64,000 nucleotides of DNA, from assembly GCF_037975245.1 (NCBI RefSeq), contig NC_092562.1:12910001-12974000 (forward strand), written 5' to 3'. A program made the translations under genes and the position numbers. The notes beneath the pieces were generated by a model, which had not been told where the DNA came from, did not search any database, and worked only from the letters and a program-made list of their open reading frames with translations. This DNA comes from Apostichopus japonicus (taxonomy: Eukaryota; Echinodermata; Holothuroidea; Aspidochirotida; Stichopodidae). This document shows positions 23,701 through 30,235 of this stretch, piece by piece; position 1 is the stretch's first letter, and the number at the start of each line of letters is the position of its first letter.

Positions 23701-25281
23701 TATATATCTAAAGAAAAGTGCATTCCAGGATCAAAAGGAGAGAATGTGGATAGAACCTGCCATTCATACAATTCAAATGGTAGAGATTCGACCGGTTGGA
23801 AGCCAAGCCCTCGTTCACAGACTGATCCATGTGTTCCTGACCGGTCAGACTCGACCGGAGGCAGTCTTGATCCGTACCTTCCTCACATGTTAGCCTCTGA
23901 TACCGATCCCTTGATCCCTGATCCGAAGAAGGGGAAGAAGGACACAACTTTTGATCCATATATCTCCCATTCTGCCTCAGCTGCTGGTCAGAACAGTTCA
24001 CCGTCATTTAATGTATCAGAAGAGACGTTTATCTCTGATCCATATGTAACACAAGCTTCCCTTGAGTCGAAGATTAAAAATCTTGATGTGCCAAACGAGC
24101 TCCCATCGAATGAAGGGTGGCATGGAAGTACCACACGTGCACCAGCAATGCCAGCAAAACCTTCAATTTTTGAAGACATGACTGAAGCTCCTGTCGATCC
24201 ATATGTTGCTCACGCCAAAGCTGTTCGTGGATCTAACGACACGGCTACCACTGGGAGTAAACCTTCTACCAGTCATAGAACTGTTGACAAATCTGATGGA
24301 TCTACTGTTTTACAACAGGAAAATGATCCATACACATCTCATGTTTCTCTTATAGCTGGATCAGAGTTCGGAAACAAACCCGTATCTGTTCTGCACACGA
24401 GGGATGATCCTTACATTTCCCATGATGCTCTGTCAACTGGATCAGAGTTCAGAAACAAACCCGTATCTGTTCTGCACCCGAGGGATGATCCTTACATATC
24501 CCATGATGCTCTTTCAACTGGATCAGTGTTTAAAAATGAACCTAAAGCTCCTCTGGATCAAAACCATGATCCTTACATATCCCATGATGCTTTGTCAACT
24601 GGATCAGAGTTCGGAAACAAACCCGTACCTGTTCTGCACCCGAGGGATGATCCTTACATATCCCATGATGCTCTGTCAGCTGGGTTAAACAAACCTAGCA
24701 CTCCCTTGCAGCAGAGAAATGATCCATATGTATCCCATGATGCTCTTTTATCTGGATCAGTGATTAAAAATGAACCTAAAGCTCATCTGGATCAAAACCA
24801 TGATCCTTACATATCCCATGATGCTCTGTCAGCTGGACCAGAGATTGGAAACAAACCTAAGACTCTTCTCCACCAGAGGAATGATTCGACGGTATCCCAT
24901 GATGCTCTCTCAGCTGCATCAGACCTTGGACACGAACCAAAGGATCCGTTGCAGCAGCGAAACGATCCCTACGTATCATGTGATGTTCTTTCTGCTGGAT
25001 TAGAGTTTCAAAGCAAACTTAAACCTCCTCTGCATGAGAATGATGATCCGTATGTGTGCCATGATGTTCTTAAAGCTGGATCCGAATTTGAAAGCAAACC
25101 TGAATCTTGTCTGCAGCAGAAAGATGATCCCTATGTATCCCACGATGCTCTTTTAACTGGATCAGAGTTTGAAAACAAACGTAGAACTCCTTTACAGCCG
25201 GAACATGATCCTTACGTATCCCATGATGCCATTTCTGCTGGATCAGGTGGTCAGACCAAAAACCAAAAAACTCCTCTGTAG
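5002..25281 (+). CDS. gp130-like class I cytokine receptor (13 exons)
   Basis: Joined exons: 5002-5107, 7932-7979, 10112-10351, 12353-12491, 13214-13365, 14712-14896, 15985-16017, 17510-17648, 17965-18056, 18987-19113, 20151-20258, 21099-21235, 22654-25281. They give 4134 nt, about 1377 residues, with no internal stop. Order: signal peptide (1 to about 25), Ig domain (52-131), cytokine-binding FN3 pair (132-228 and 229-347), one FN3 (348-456), membrane helix (about 459-481), Box1 (484-495), tail (503-1377). Class I receptors bind a four-helix cytokine and signal through JAK kinases held at Box1. The intron phases across the binding module (1-2-1-0-1) match the pattern known for this class. 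The order Ig, binding module, FN3 resembles gp130 but has one membrane-proximal FN3 where gp130 has three. An acceptor just before the ATG (tag at 4982-4984) implies a 5' UTR exon upstream. AATAAA at 26789 or 27532 could end the transcript. Family call is strong; exact exon borders are inferred. Confidence 0.85.
5133..5370 (+). repeat. Two-copy tandem duplication in receptor intron 1
   Basis: Two units of about 120 bp share TTCAAATG...TACATA, GTGATGTAAGTATATTC and AATCCTCCTGCT. They start just after the exon 1 donor and look like an old local duplication. Confidence 0.65.
5660..5790 (+). repeat. (GAT)n microsatellite
   Basis: Long imperfect GAT/ATG repeat in receptor intron 1, with GATCAT variants at its 3' end. 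The open frame across it is a repeat artefact. Confidence 0.9.
7932..7979 (+). CDS. Receptor exon 2: short linker before the Ig domain
   Basis: A 48-nt phase 1-1 exon flanked by a pyrimidine-rich acceptor (TCCTCCTCTGTATAG) and donor GTAATA. It adds residues 36-51, including Cys39 and an N-glycosylation site (NLT, 41-43). Because it is symmetric it could be skipped without a frame change. It is supported by frame and splice signals only. Confidence 0.5.
8072..8305 (+). repeat. Direct repeat of about 90 bp
   Basis: Two copies (about 8072-8158 and 8218-8305) share GAATGTTTGGTTGGCAT-like sequence, then GACAATAT and ACTGTATC. They are separated by a purine-rich tract. Confidence 0.65.
8362..8730 (+). 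mobile_element. hAT-type MITE, family A, copy 1
   Basis: 369 bp flanked by an exact 8-bp duplication CAATGTTT (8354-8361 and 8731-8738). Ends are inverted: CAAGGGCGTAGGAA and TTCCTACGCCACTG. The interior has G- and C-rich foldback segments. It lies in receptor intron 2. A close copy is at 45424. Confidence 0.88.
9710..10090 (+). mobile_element. LINE 3' end ending next to the Ig exon
   Basis: Reverse transcriptase C-terminal remnant (PPKLWNTLPTHIRNAPTI, then FLIKNSLIH), followed by a GCGC...TATATAA-like tail and a TTATTA repeat. Same family as the copy at 58.6-59.1 kb. The tail repeat runs to within about 25 bp of the exon 3 acceptor. Confidence 0.8.
10112..10351 (+). CDS. Receptor exon 3: Ig-like domain
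   Basis: A 240-nt phase 1-1 exon for residues 52-131. Hallmarks of an Ig fold: GDTLNLTC with Cys68 on strand B, DIVWFKDG with Trp86 on strand C, and DSGNYSC with Cys116 on strand F. N-glycosylation sites include NLT, NVT and NYS. A single exon with phase 1 at both ends is typical of extracellular Ig modules. The LINE tail upstream ends only about 25 bp before this acceptor. Confidence 0.88.
10503..10640 (+). pseudogene. 18S rRNA 5'-end fragment (diverged)
   Basis: Reads in order through the start of 18S rRNA: GTAGTCATATGCT, CAAAGATTAAGCCATGCA, CTCATT, ATGGTTTAT, ATAACTGTGGTAA, then TAGAGCTAATACATGC. It has many substitutions and a missing segment, so it is not functional. It sits in receptor intron 3 and runs into the tandem array that follows. 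Confidence 0.85.
10640..11402 (+). repeat. Satellite built from an 18S rRNA segment
   Basis: About 24 units of about 32 bp with consensus TAATTCTAGAGCTAATACAT followed by GCAACAAAGCGG. The unit equals a conserved stretch near position 100 of 18S rRNA. A higher-order period of about 186 bp (six units) is visible, with blocks starting near 10742, 10928 and 11114. Confidence 0.9.
12353..12491 (+). CDS. Receptor exon 4: first half of cytokine-binding FN3 domain
   Basis: Phase 1 to 2, residues 132-178. It opens with a linker EKPSNVPVATC and holds the class I signature CRC...FNCSW (Cys142, Cys144, Cys152, Trp154). These cysteines form the disulphides of the N-terminal binding domain in this family. 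The donor GTAAGT is strong. Confidence 0.88.
13214..13365 (+). CDS. Receptor exon 5: second half of cytokine-binding FN3 domain
   Basis: Phase 2 to 1, residues 178-228. Contains the third conserved cysteine region (YQTCTF) and the closing strands VVTTINCLGHS, then the hinge FDADPHKPP. A second donor 6 nt downstream (GTAAAT at 13372) keeps the frame and would add Cys-Glu, so the end could be 13371. Confidence 0.8.
14041..14408 (+). mobile_element. TTAA-flanked MITE, copy 2
   Basis: 368 bp bounded by TTAA (14041-14044, 14405-14408). Ends are TGGGTGTGAAGACTTG and GAGTCTTCAATGCCA, inverted. Aligns over its whole length with the copy at 1166. It lies in receptor intron 5. Confidence 0.8.
14712..14896 (+). 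CDS. Receptor exon 6: first half of second binding FN3 domain
   Basis: Phase 1 to 0, residues 229-290. It begins LTSLPPRNVKV, a normal opening for the membrane-proximal domain of the cytokine-binding module, and runs through NVTFDLPEEW. The donor is AAG|GTAACG. The acceptor is weak in pyrimidines next to the AG (TATTTTGGCAG) but the frame is clear. Confidence 0.8.
15985..16017 (+). CDS. Receptor exon 7: candidate 33-nt microexon
   Basis: Eleven residues (VVKQQEVSRSK) between acceptor ATTCCAG and donor GTCAGT, phase 0-0. It bridges the two halves of the second binding FN3 domain. Skipping it keeps the frame, so it may be alternative. The evidence is splice signals and frame only, so confidence is moderate. 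Confidence 0.5.
16321..17118 (+). repeat. 116-bp intronic satellite, seven units
   Basis: Units begin with CAGGCCCCCTTTGCTCAAG at 16321, 16437, 16553, 16668, 16784, 16900 and 17017. Each holds a 10-bp inverted repeat GTATCATTTA / TAAATGATAC around an AT-rich loop. The first and last units are more diverged. It lies in receptor intron 7. Confidence 0.9.
17510..17648 (+). CDS. Receptor exon 8: second half of second binding FN3 domain
   Basis: Phase 0 to 1, residues 302-347. Encodes YSMVCVRVAL followed by GESEFSEAG. The position corresponds to the WSxWS box of class I receptors, but both tryptophans are absent (ESEFS, 333-337). The donor GTAAGT is strong. Confidence 0.8.
17965..18056 (+). CDS. 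Receptor exon 9: start of third FN3 domain
   Basis: Phase 1 to 0, residues 348-378. It begins RPSSGPKNF and ends NVLLSWD, the A and B strands of an FN3 domain. Acceptor TTCCATTTTCAG, donor GTATGT. Confidence 0.8.
18987..19113 (+). CDS. Receptor exon 10: middle of third FN3 domain
   Basis: Phase 0 to 1, residues 379-420. PLAPKEANGIITGYRLTV is a textbook FN3 B-C loop and C strand; EANG before the C strand also resembles the fourth gp130 domain. Donor GTACGT. Confidence 0.85.
19290..19335 (+). repeat. (TA)n microsatellite
   Basis: Short AT dinucleotide run in receptor intron 10. Little else is recognisable in that intron. Confidence 0.85.
20151..20258 (+). CDS. Receptor exon 11: end of third FN3 domain
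   Basis: Phase 1-1, residues 421-456. YKAQLFAINAFGESDPS is the F strand and F-G loop of an FN3 domain. Acceptor GTTCTTCTAG, donor GTAAGA. No further FN3 exon was found before the membrane exon. Confidence 0.85.
21099..21235 (+). CDS. Receptor exon 12: transmembrane helix and Box1
   Basis: Phase 1 to 0, residues 457-502. A run of about 23 hydrophobic residues (LIIICTLVVLTIICC and onward to 480) is the membrane helix. It is followed by a basic stop-transfer and IKKRVLPKVPEP (484-495). This fits the Box1 pattern of class I receptors, a hydrophobic residue then PxxPxP, where JAK kinases dock. Tyr497 and Tyr498 follow. Donor GTAAGT. Confidence 0.88.
22654..25281 (+). CDS. Receptor exon 13: cytoplasmic tail with DPY array
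   Basis: Last exon, phase 0 start, residues 503-1377. It has low predicted order: rich in Ser, Asp, Pro and Asn. It holds 18 DPY motifs, mostly DPY[IV]SH, first scattered and then tandem from 24322. One motif reads YVTQ (Tyr966), the YxxQ type that recruits STAT3 in vertebrates. Other isolated tyrosines lie in EEYQSD, EDYARV, EYDMF and EMYDKE. The exon begins exactly with ATG. The stop is TAG at 25279-25281; an in-frame 26-codon continuation holding another repeat unit follows it. Confidence 0.85.
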   Translation: MTQLQCTHSIEPEVFDPLNSPPVETSTQIANGDVVTSEPAVRVWSEANGTGYSYRRFESSNGSSIHHGSQELTGLQAVGTHDIQHNTYTSLPSRCDDLTGTATYTSNTDGNTVRVTTPQLSTNEEYQSDTTEDYARVALLADHPDGASASGGQEYDMFAARKLEDFPSGEMYDKEPIDRGRSSRQKAGNGLDGGATSESFPTPGFVDPPAAQSSQARWKAAGGANVSNDLGIVSPDRTHREPYLPNIIDTDCVEPSMVTGFHDPYISNQRSLVQDSKGNVSSSSGSDPYLLKVGSTPGSDFNRTCDPYVSNGNDAPARKQNPERPGDANVCDGSNLRGSKDLMTMASKPYISKEKCIPGSKGENVDRTCHSYNSNGRDSTGWKPSPRSQTDPCVPDRSDSTGGSLDPYLPHMLASDTDPLIPDPKKGKKDTTFDPYISHSASAAGQNSSPSFNVSEETFISDPYVTQASLESKIKNLDVPNELPSNEGWHGSTTRAPAMPAKPSIFEDMTEAPVDPYVAHAKAVRGSNDTATTGSKPSTSHRTVDKSDGSTVLQQENDPYTSHVSLIAGSEFGNKPVSVLHTRDDPYISHDALSTGSEFRNKPVSVLHPRDDPYISHDALSTGSVFKNEPKAPLDQNHDPYISHDALSTGSEFGNKPVPVLHPRDDPYISHDALSAGLNKPSTPLQQRNDPYVSHDALLSGSVIKNEPKAHLDQNHDPYISHDALSAGPEIGNKPKTLLHQRNDSTVSHDALSAASDLGHEPKDPLQQRNDPYVSCDVLSAGLEFQSKLKPPLHENDDPYVCHDVLKAGSEFESKPESCLQQKDDPYVSHDALLTGSEFENKRRTPLQPEHDPYVSHDAISAGSGGQTKNQKTPL

Positions 25282-25326
25282 CAGAAGAATGACCCCTACA
25301 GATCCCATGATGCTCTATCAGCTGGA
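24322..25326 (+). repeat. 81-bp coding tandem array in the receptor tail
   Basis: Twelve translated units of about 27 residues (81 bp, one about 72 bp), plus a thirteenth after the stop. The core is DPY[IV]SHDALS[TA]GSEF. One unit has lost its tyrosine (DSTVSH) and others vary at the His (YVSC, YVCH). Several units are close to identical at the DNA level, so the array probably expands and contracts. Since 81 divides by three, length changes keep the frame. Confidence 0.9.
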
Positions 25327-28300
25327 TCAAAGTTTTGGGTAAAAAAGTTTAAGAAAGCCTAGCACTTATTAGTGCCCATTTTAACCTCAAACCTGACCTT
25401 GAATTGCTCAGATACTTACCTAGTTTCACTGCTGGATAGTGTAACAGAAGAAGGCGTTTTGGTCCACAACCATTTAGGCCCACATACCAGGATATTTCAT
25501 GAGGACCTACCAGAACCCCCTCCTCCCCCCCCCCCCCACCAACCATTCAGATTCATAGCTCAGAATTCATGACAGGTGATTTGGATTGTGGACTCAATGT
25601 TACAAAAATATAGCTAAATCGATCTCCTTGGGCAGCTCCAAAAACTGTAGGTGTATTTGTTGTCGTCTGGAGTAAGACTTGCGACCGACCAAAGACCATT
25701 TGAAACCCACTTTGGGTCTCCCTCCCCTCCCCACCCTACCCCTCTGCTCCCATAGTTTGTGGACTACAAGACCAGAGAAAAACATACATTCATCCATCGG
25801 TAACCTCAGTATTAAATAAGGTAAATTCATCTTGCCATTCCACTGAAATTTTTCACATATTTTTATTTTTGACTTTTACAGACAATTTGGTGAAGAACTT
25901 TGACGTTCACGGTACATTTGCATATATAATTTATTACAGTTGATTTTAAAAGTTGTGTATTTTATGAATAGAAGTGATTTACTGCCACTAAAGCAAGGGT
26001 GCTAGAACGGGTCCAGCAGCTGAGACAGGTGCAGGGCCAATAGTTAATTAAGTTGGTCTTAGTTTTTTTTCAGTTTTTTTAAAGTTTCCTGCCATCGAAC
26101 ACCACACCCCCCATCCAAGGTTTTGCGAGGTTGTGCAAATAGCTAATTTCAATTTTATGATTGGGGTTAAATGGGGGTGTACATCTAACCCCCCCCCCCC
26201 CCATTCCCTGGACAGTAATGGATCATTTGGCTCTTTATACTGTACAGTACATCATAACCATTTCCATGTACTCCATTGTGTGCTGCTATCTCCATTAACC
26301 CTGTTTCCTTTCATAATCATATTTGTTAATATCTTCCTCAACGTTTGGCTAGGAGTATTATCTTACTCAGTAGCTAATTGATTTGTACATTGTCTCCATC
26401 GCAGTCATTATAGTTTATTCTGCCTTTTCTAAGACACATTTCATAACTGATAAAAAAGCGTCATCGACTACAGTTAAATCGTGTTTTTCATGATGACATA
26501 CGCTATTGTGATGTTCTCGTGAAATTGCGCTAACACTATGCGACAGTTGTTAAAAGCGATCACCATGCATGTTAACACTACGGACGTACCTGTGAGACAC
26601 AATGTCGTCCAACTGTAGTCTGTTATTCTGTTAATTATACAATATCACAGAAATCTATAAGGTCGAAAGACTCTTCCGTCCATAATGTTTTTGGCGGTGA
26701 AATTAAACGATTTCTGTCAGTACTTCGCACAACTTGTATAGTGAGCATTCTGCCTGGAAAGGTACGGTGGCCAAGAAGGGATTTTAGGAATAAAAACTTG
26801 GAATAGTTTGCTATAGCCCATACCTCACACTCTTTAAATGTTTCAGTTTTCGTTACCGTGTATTTTGATTTTGTACATCTTTTTTTCCCGCCCAAACACA
26901 AGAGGCTATGATAAATCCGTGTAGGCTACTATCAGATAGTTTGTACCATACAAACCATCATTGTCACTTTTTTTTCGGAGATGACCAATATTTATCGCAC
27001 CAAACGTTTTTCCTCCGGCCTTTTTTATCAAGTGCTTTCCCTTGTTCTTTTGTTTTATGATATATGTAGTTTATTATTTTTTTTTGGGGGGGGGGTCGGG
27101 TAATTAGTTTCATTTTCTACCATCATTATTTGATATAATTCCTTTTCATTTTTCCTTCTGTTAATATAACTAATGAATAGTCTGTACCATTTACATCTTT
27201 CATAAACTTTCCTTCCAGTTTTTGCTCAAAACTATCTTATTTTTACCTCTTTTTACGGTTGTTTCTTTCCTCCTCTCCCTATTTATCAGGAAAATTGTTT
27301 CTATTTTAAACTTCGTGCTAATTTCAATTTGTGAATAATGTTGTTCTGACCGAGTGGCAGTATACCTCTTATTTTGCATTCATGGTTAGAGGTCAGTATG
27401 TTGTCCTGTGATTTTGACTGCGATTGCGCAGAAGTAAGTCATTTGTGACGTACAAAGGCCTATAAATTTCCATTGTTATGATGTGTTGATTCATCTCTTT
27501 ATGTGTAAATCTATACACAATCTCAAGTGTCAATAAATAATTTGAAATTTCAGTGGTATCACAAAACAAAATGAATTGAAGTTAAATCACTCAATGAAAA
27601 CAAAACAAACATAAACAAAATCATATTTTAAAAAAAATCGTAATTCCTATAATACGGTCGACATGAGTAAGTAGCAAGTACCAAGTGACCTGGGTTGGAG
27701 GTATTGTGTGTGTTGAACAAGAATAACTGTTGAACGAATCTCTAAAAAATAGTTGATCATAATCTGCTCATCACATCGAGTATGATTTTCTTGATATTGT
27801 TTGCAAGGATTATTCATTATTATGACATTAAACTTGTACTAATTCGATGGTTAGCTGAATGATCCAGCAATGCTATATAACTGCATCAGTTTTTCCACTG
27901 GTTGGAAAAGTGCCGGGTGGCAGATACACACTTCTGCTCCTCTTTATTTGAATGTGGAGGATGCCTCCCCCTCACCCAACTCCACTGCCTTTGACCAAGA
28001 GCATGACCGTACCCTAAGACTTAATGAGCGTGCTATCAAACGTTCATTACTACGGTATATCGTGTGCACAACGACGACGCTCTATTATTAACCTTTGTTT
28101 AAAATCGTTCAGGAAGTTTATGTTTATTTTTCATCATTCATGCATGGTACTATTTTGGTGCATCAAAGTTTACAGATTGTGTTTTCATAAACTATATTAT
28201 TTCCTTGTCTTGGTTCCGCCTGTAGATTAACTCTTTAAAAAAGAACTCAATTGCCTATATATCAGCTCAATAAAGTATTAATTATACATGTATAACAGAC

Positions 28301-28640
28301 TGAATTATCCATGTTGCATTATTGCTTTGACAAACAGATGAAAACTGCCTATATATTACAATAAAATATAACTATAGTTTTTCTAACGAATTATAATTTA
28401 GTTTAATAATTAATAGTCTATATCATATTGTGTCTTTGTTTTCCTTTGAAATCTCACAATACATTATAAATATTATAATTGGATAGATTTGTAATAGTTG
28501 GTTGGACAATAGATAAAAGTGAAAACTTTATACAGTCAGTGTATTTGTATGTTGATTATTTTTGTATCGTGTTATTTTTGCCATCGGTCCAACAGTTCAC
28601 CTAACCTTCAAAAGAATGTTCATACAGTTATGAATACAAC

Positions 28641-29475
28641 CATGGGCGGCGATCCGTACTTCAGAGTGGGGGGATATGACCTTGTTGACTATCGAAGCGT
28701 AGCGCCACCATGAGTTGGCGCGAAGCGTACAAGAAAATTTTGGGATTTACAAACCCTCTATATGGCCGGAAACGGCACTTCCCGAGGTTTCCAAGCGGCA
28801 TATACCCAACTTTAAAATAGGGATATCATGTCCGAAATATCTTATAATCAGGATCCAAAATACTTTTTTTTTTTAATATCGGGTGTTATTTTGGGAAAAT
28901 TGCCCCTGTCAATCTTGTTTCAGGCACTACGTTAGAATGTTCGAGAGCTCTTTTCTATTATGCCATGAAGAAAATGGCCTCATGCAGGCTATTATAGGCC
29001 TATACACATACACAATTACACATAGTTACATTCCTAGGTACCGATTGCTAGGGCATCCAGGTGAAACGTGTATTAAGCATTACCCTGGTAACATGAGATT
29101 CTCAGCGGTTCGAGGGAACATACATGTACGTGTGTAGGCCTACTATAGGGCCTATATGAATACTATGAGGGTGCATATATGTACTATATACGGTGGGCGC
29201 AATAATACATTTTGTTGTTATAGGGCCAATGAAGCCTACAGTCAACTATTCTTGCTTTATAAAGACGGTTTATTTGAAAATATCGCACTGCGTTTATGGT
29301 AGGCGAGAAATGAAGCTAAAAAAGAGCCGTACATTCACGATGATGCATATAAAGGCATGAAAATATTCTTATCCCTGGCATTTGGTGGGGGGGGGGATAT
29401 GGTGTGTTACATCCCCTCCACCCATTTTCATGGGGGGATATATCCCCCCCTTCCCCCCCAGGATCGCCGCCCATG
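28641..29475 (+). mobile_element. Non-autonomous hAT-type element with perfect 15-bp ends
   Basis: 835 bp with perfect inverted ends CATGGGCGGCGATCC / GGATCGCCGCCCATG and an 8-bp target duplication AATACAAC (28633-28640, 29476-29483). It has G-rich and C-rich subterminal tracts. An internal module (AGCGCCACC to GTTGGCGCGAAGCGTACA) recurs at 54735 and 55065. No transposase frame. Confidence 0.88.
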
Positions 29476-29899
29476 AATACAACTGATGATAAATAAATAT
29501 ATCATTTATGCGTCACATACGCTAAATTATATTGGTTCAAGGAACATCCACTCATCCGTTCCGACTCACCCCCGACCCTCCCCATCTCATTTTGATTGCT
29601 TTAAAATTAGGCTACATCTGTTTTAACATTTGCGTGTAATTTCTTCTTCGTTTTCGTTTATCGAATGAAATTTGACATTTAAAATTGCATGATCAGATTT
29701 CTGTCATAGCATTAAAGCAAAGTTATACATTTTCGGATTTTGTTGTGTACGATCCAAATCTAAATGCAACCCCGGAACAATATCCGATTCCGTTTCATAG
29801 TCAGGTGGGCTATGTTTTGACAATGGTGTGGAACCATTATGATCCTCAGTTCAATTGGCGCGAACTGAATAGGGAGTTGACTTTAAAGATCTGCTTTAT

Positions 29900-30235
29900 T
29901 GGCTCCAATTACAGCACGCTATAGCTAGGAAAGTTTTGTGATTACATAGTCGACCTGCCACGGTCGTAAATCCACCTCAGGCTCTAAGATTAGCTTGCAT
30001 CAGCTTCTTAAAACCATTATATATCTTTGTGTAAACACTGTGTGGAAATATGTTCATGTTTACAGTGTAATTAATCATACAGCGTTCACACAAAGATCCT
30101 CATACAAGAAAAAAATATGTGGCAGGTAATTAGTAAAAAAGAAGTCATTTTACGACCAAGGCAGGTCGATGAAGTAATCTCAAGAAACTTTTCCAGGATA
30201 GCAAGTTATACTGAGTTGGGTTCTATACAGCAGAC
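29900..30235. repeat. Long imperfect palindrome (foldback)
   Basis: Arms pair about a centre near 30065. Best-matched parts: CGACCTGCCACGGTCGTAAA (29951) with the reverse complement of ACGACCAAGGCAGGTCG (30152), and TATCTTTGTGT with ACACAAAGAT. Weaker similarity extends outward on both sides. Confidence 0.65.

Noticed and set aside
24404-25003. Open frames in a second reading frame across the receptor tail array (rich in MILTYPMML)
   Set aside because: They arise because the 81-bp repeat keeps every frame open; the receptor frame has the splice and domain support.
27870-28091. 73-residue frame with coding-like composition
   Set aside because: A weak acceptor precedes it, but there is no domain and no partner exon; could be a transposon relic.
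29685-29924. Treating the 79-residue frame as a gene
   Set aside because: It has no ATG at its start (TTG) and no splice support; kept only as part of the foldback observation.
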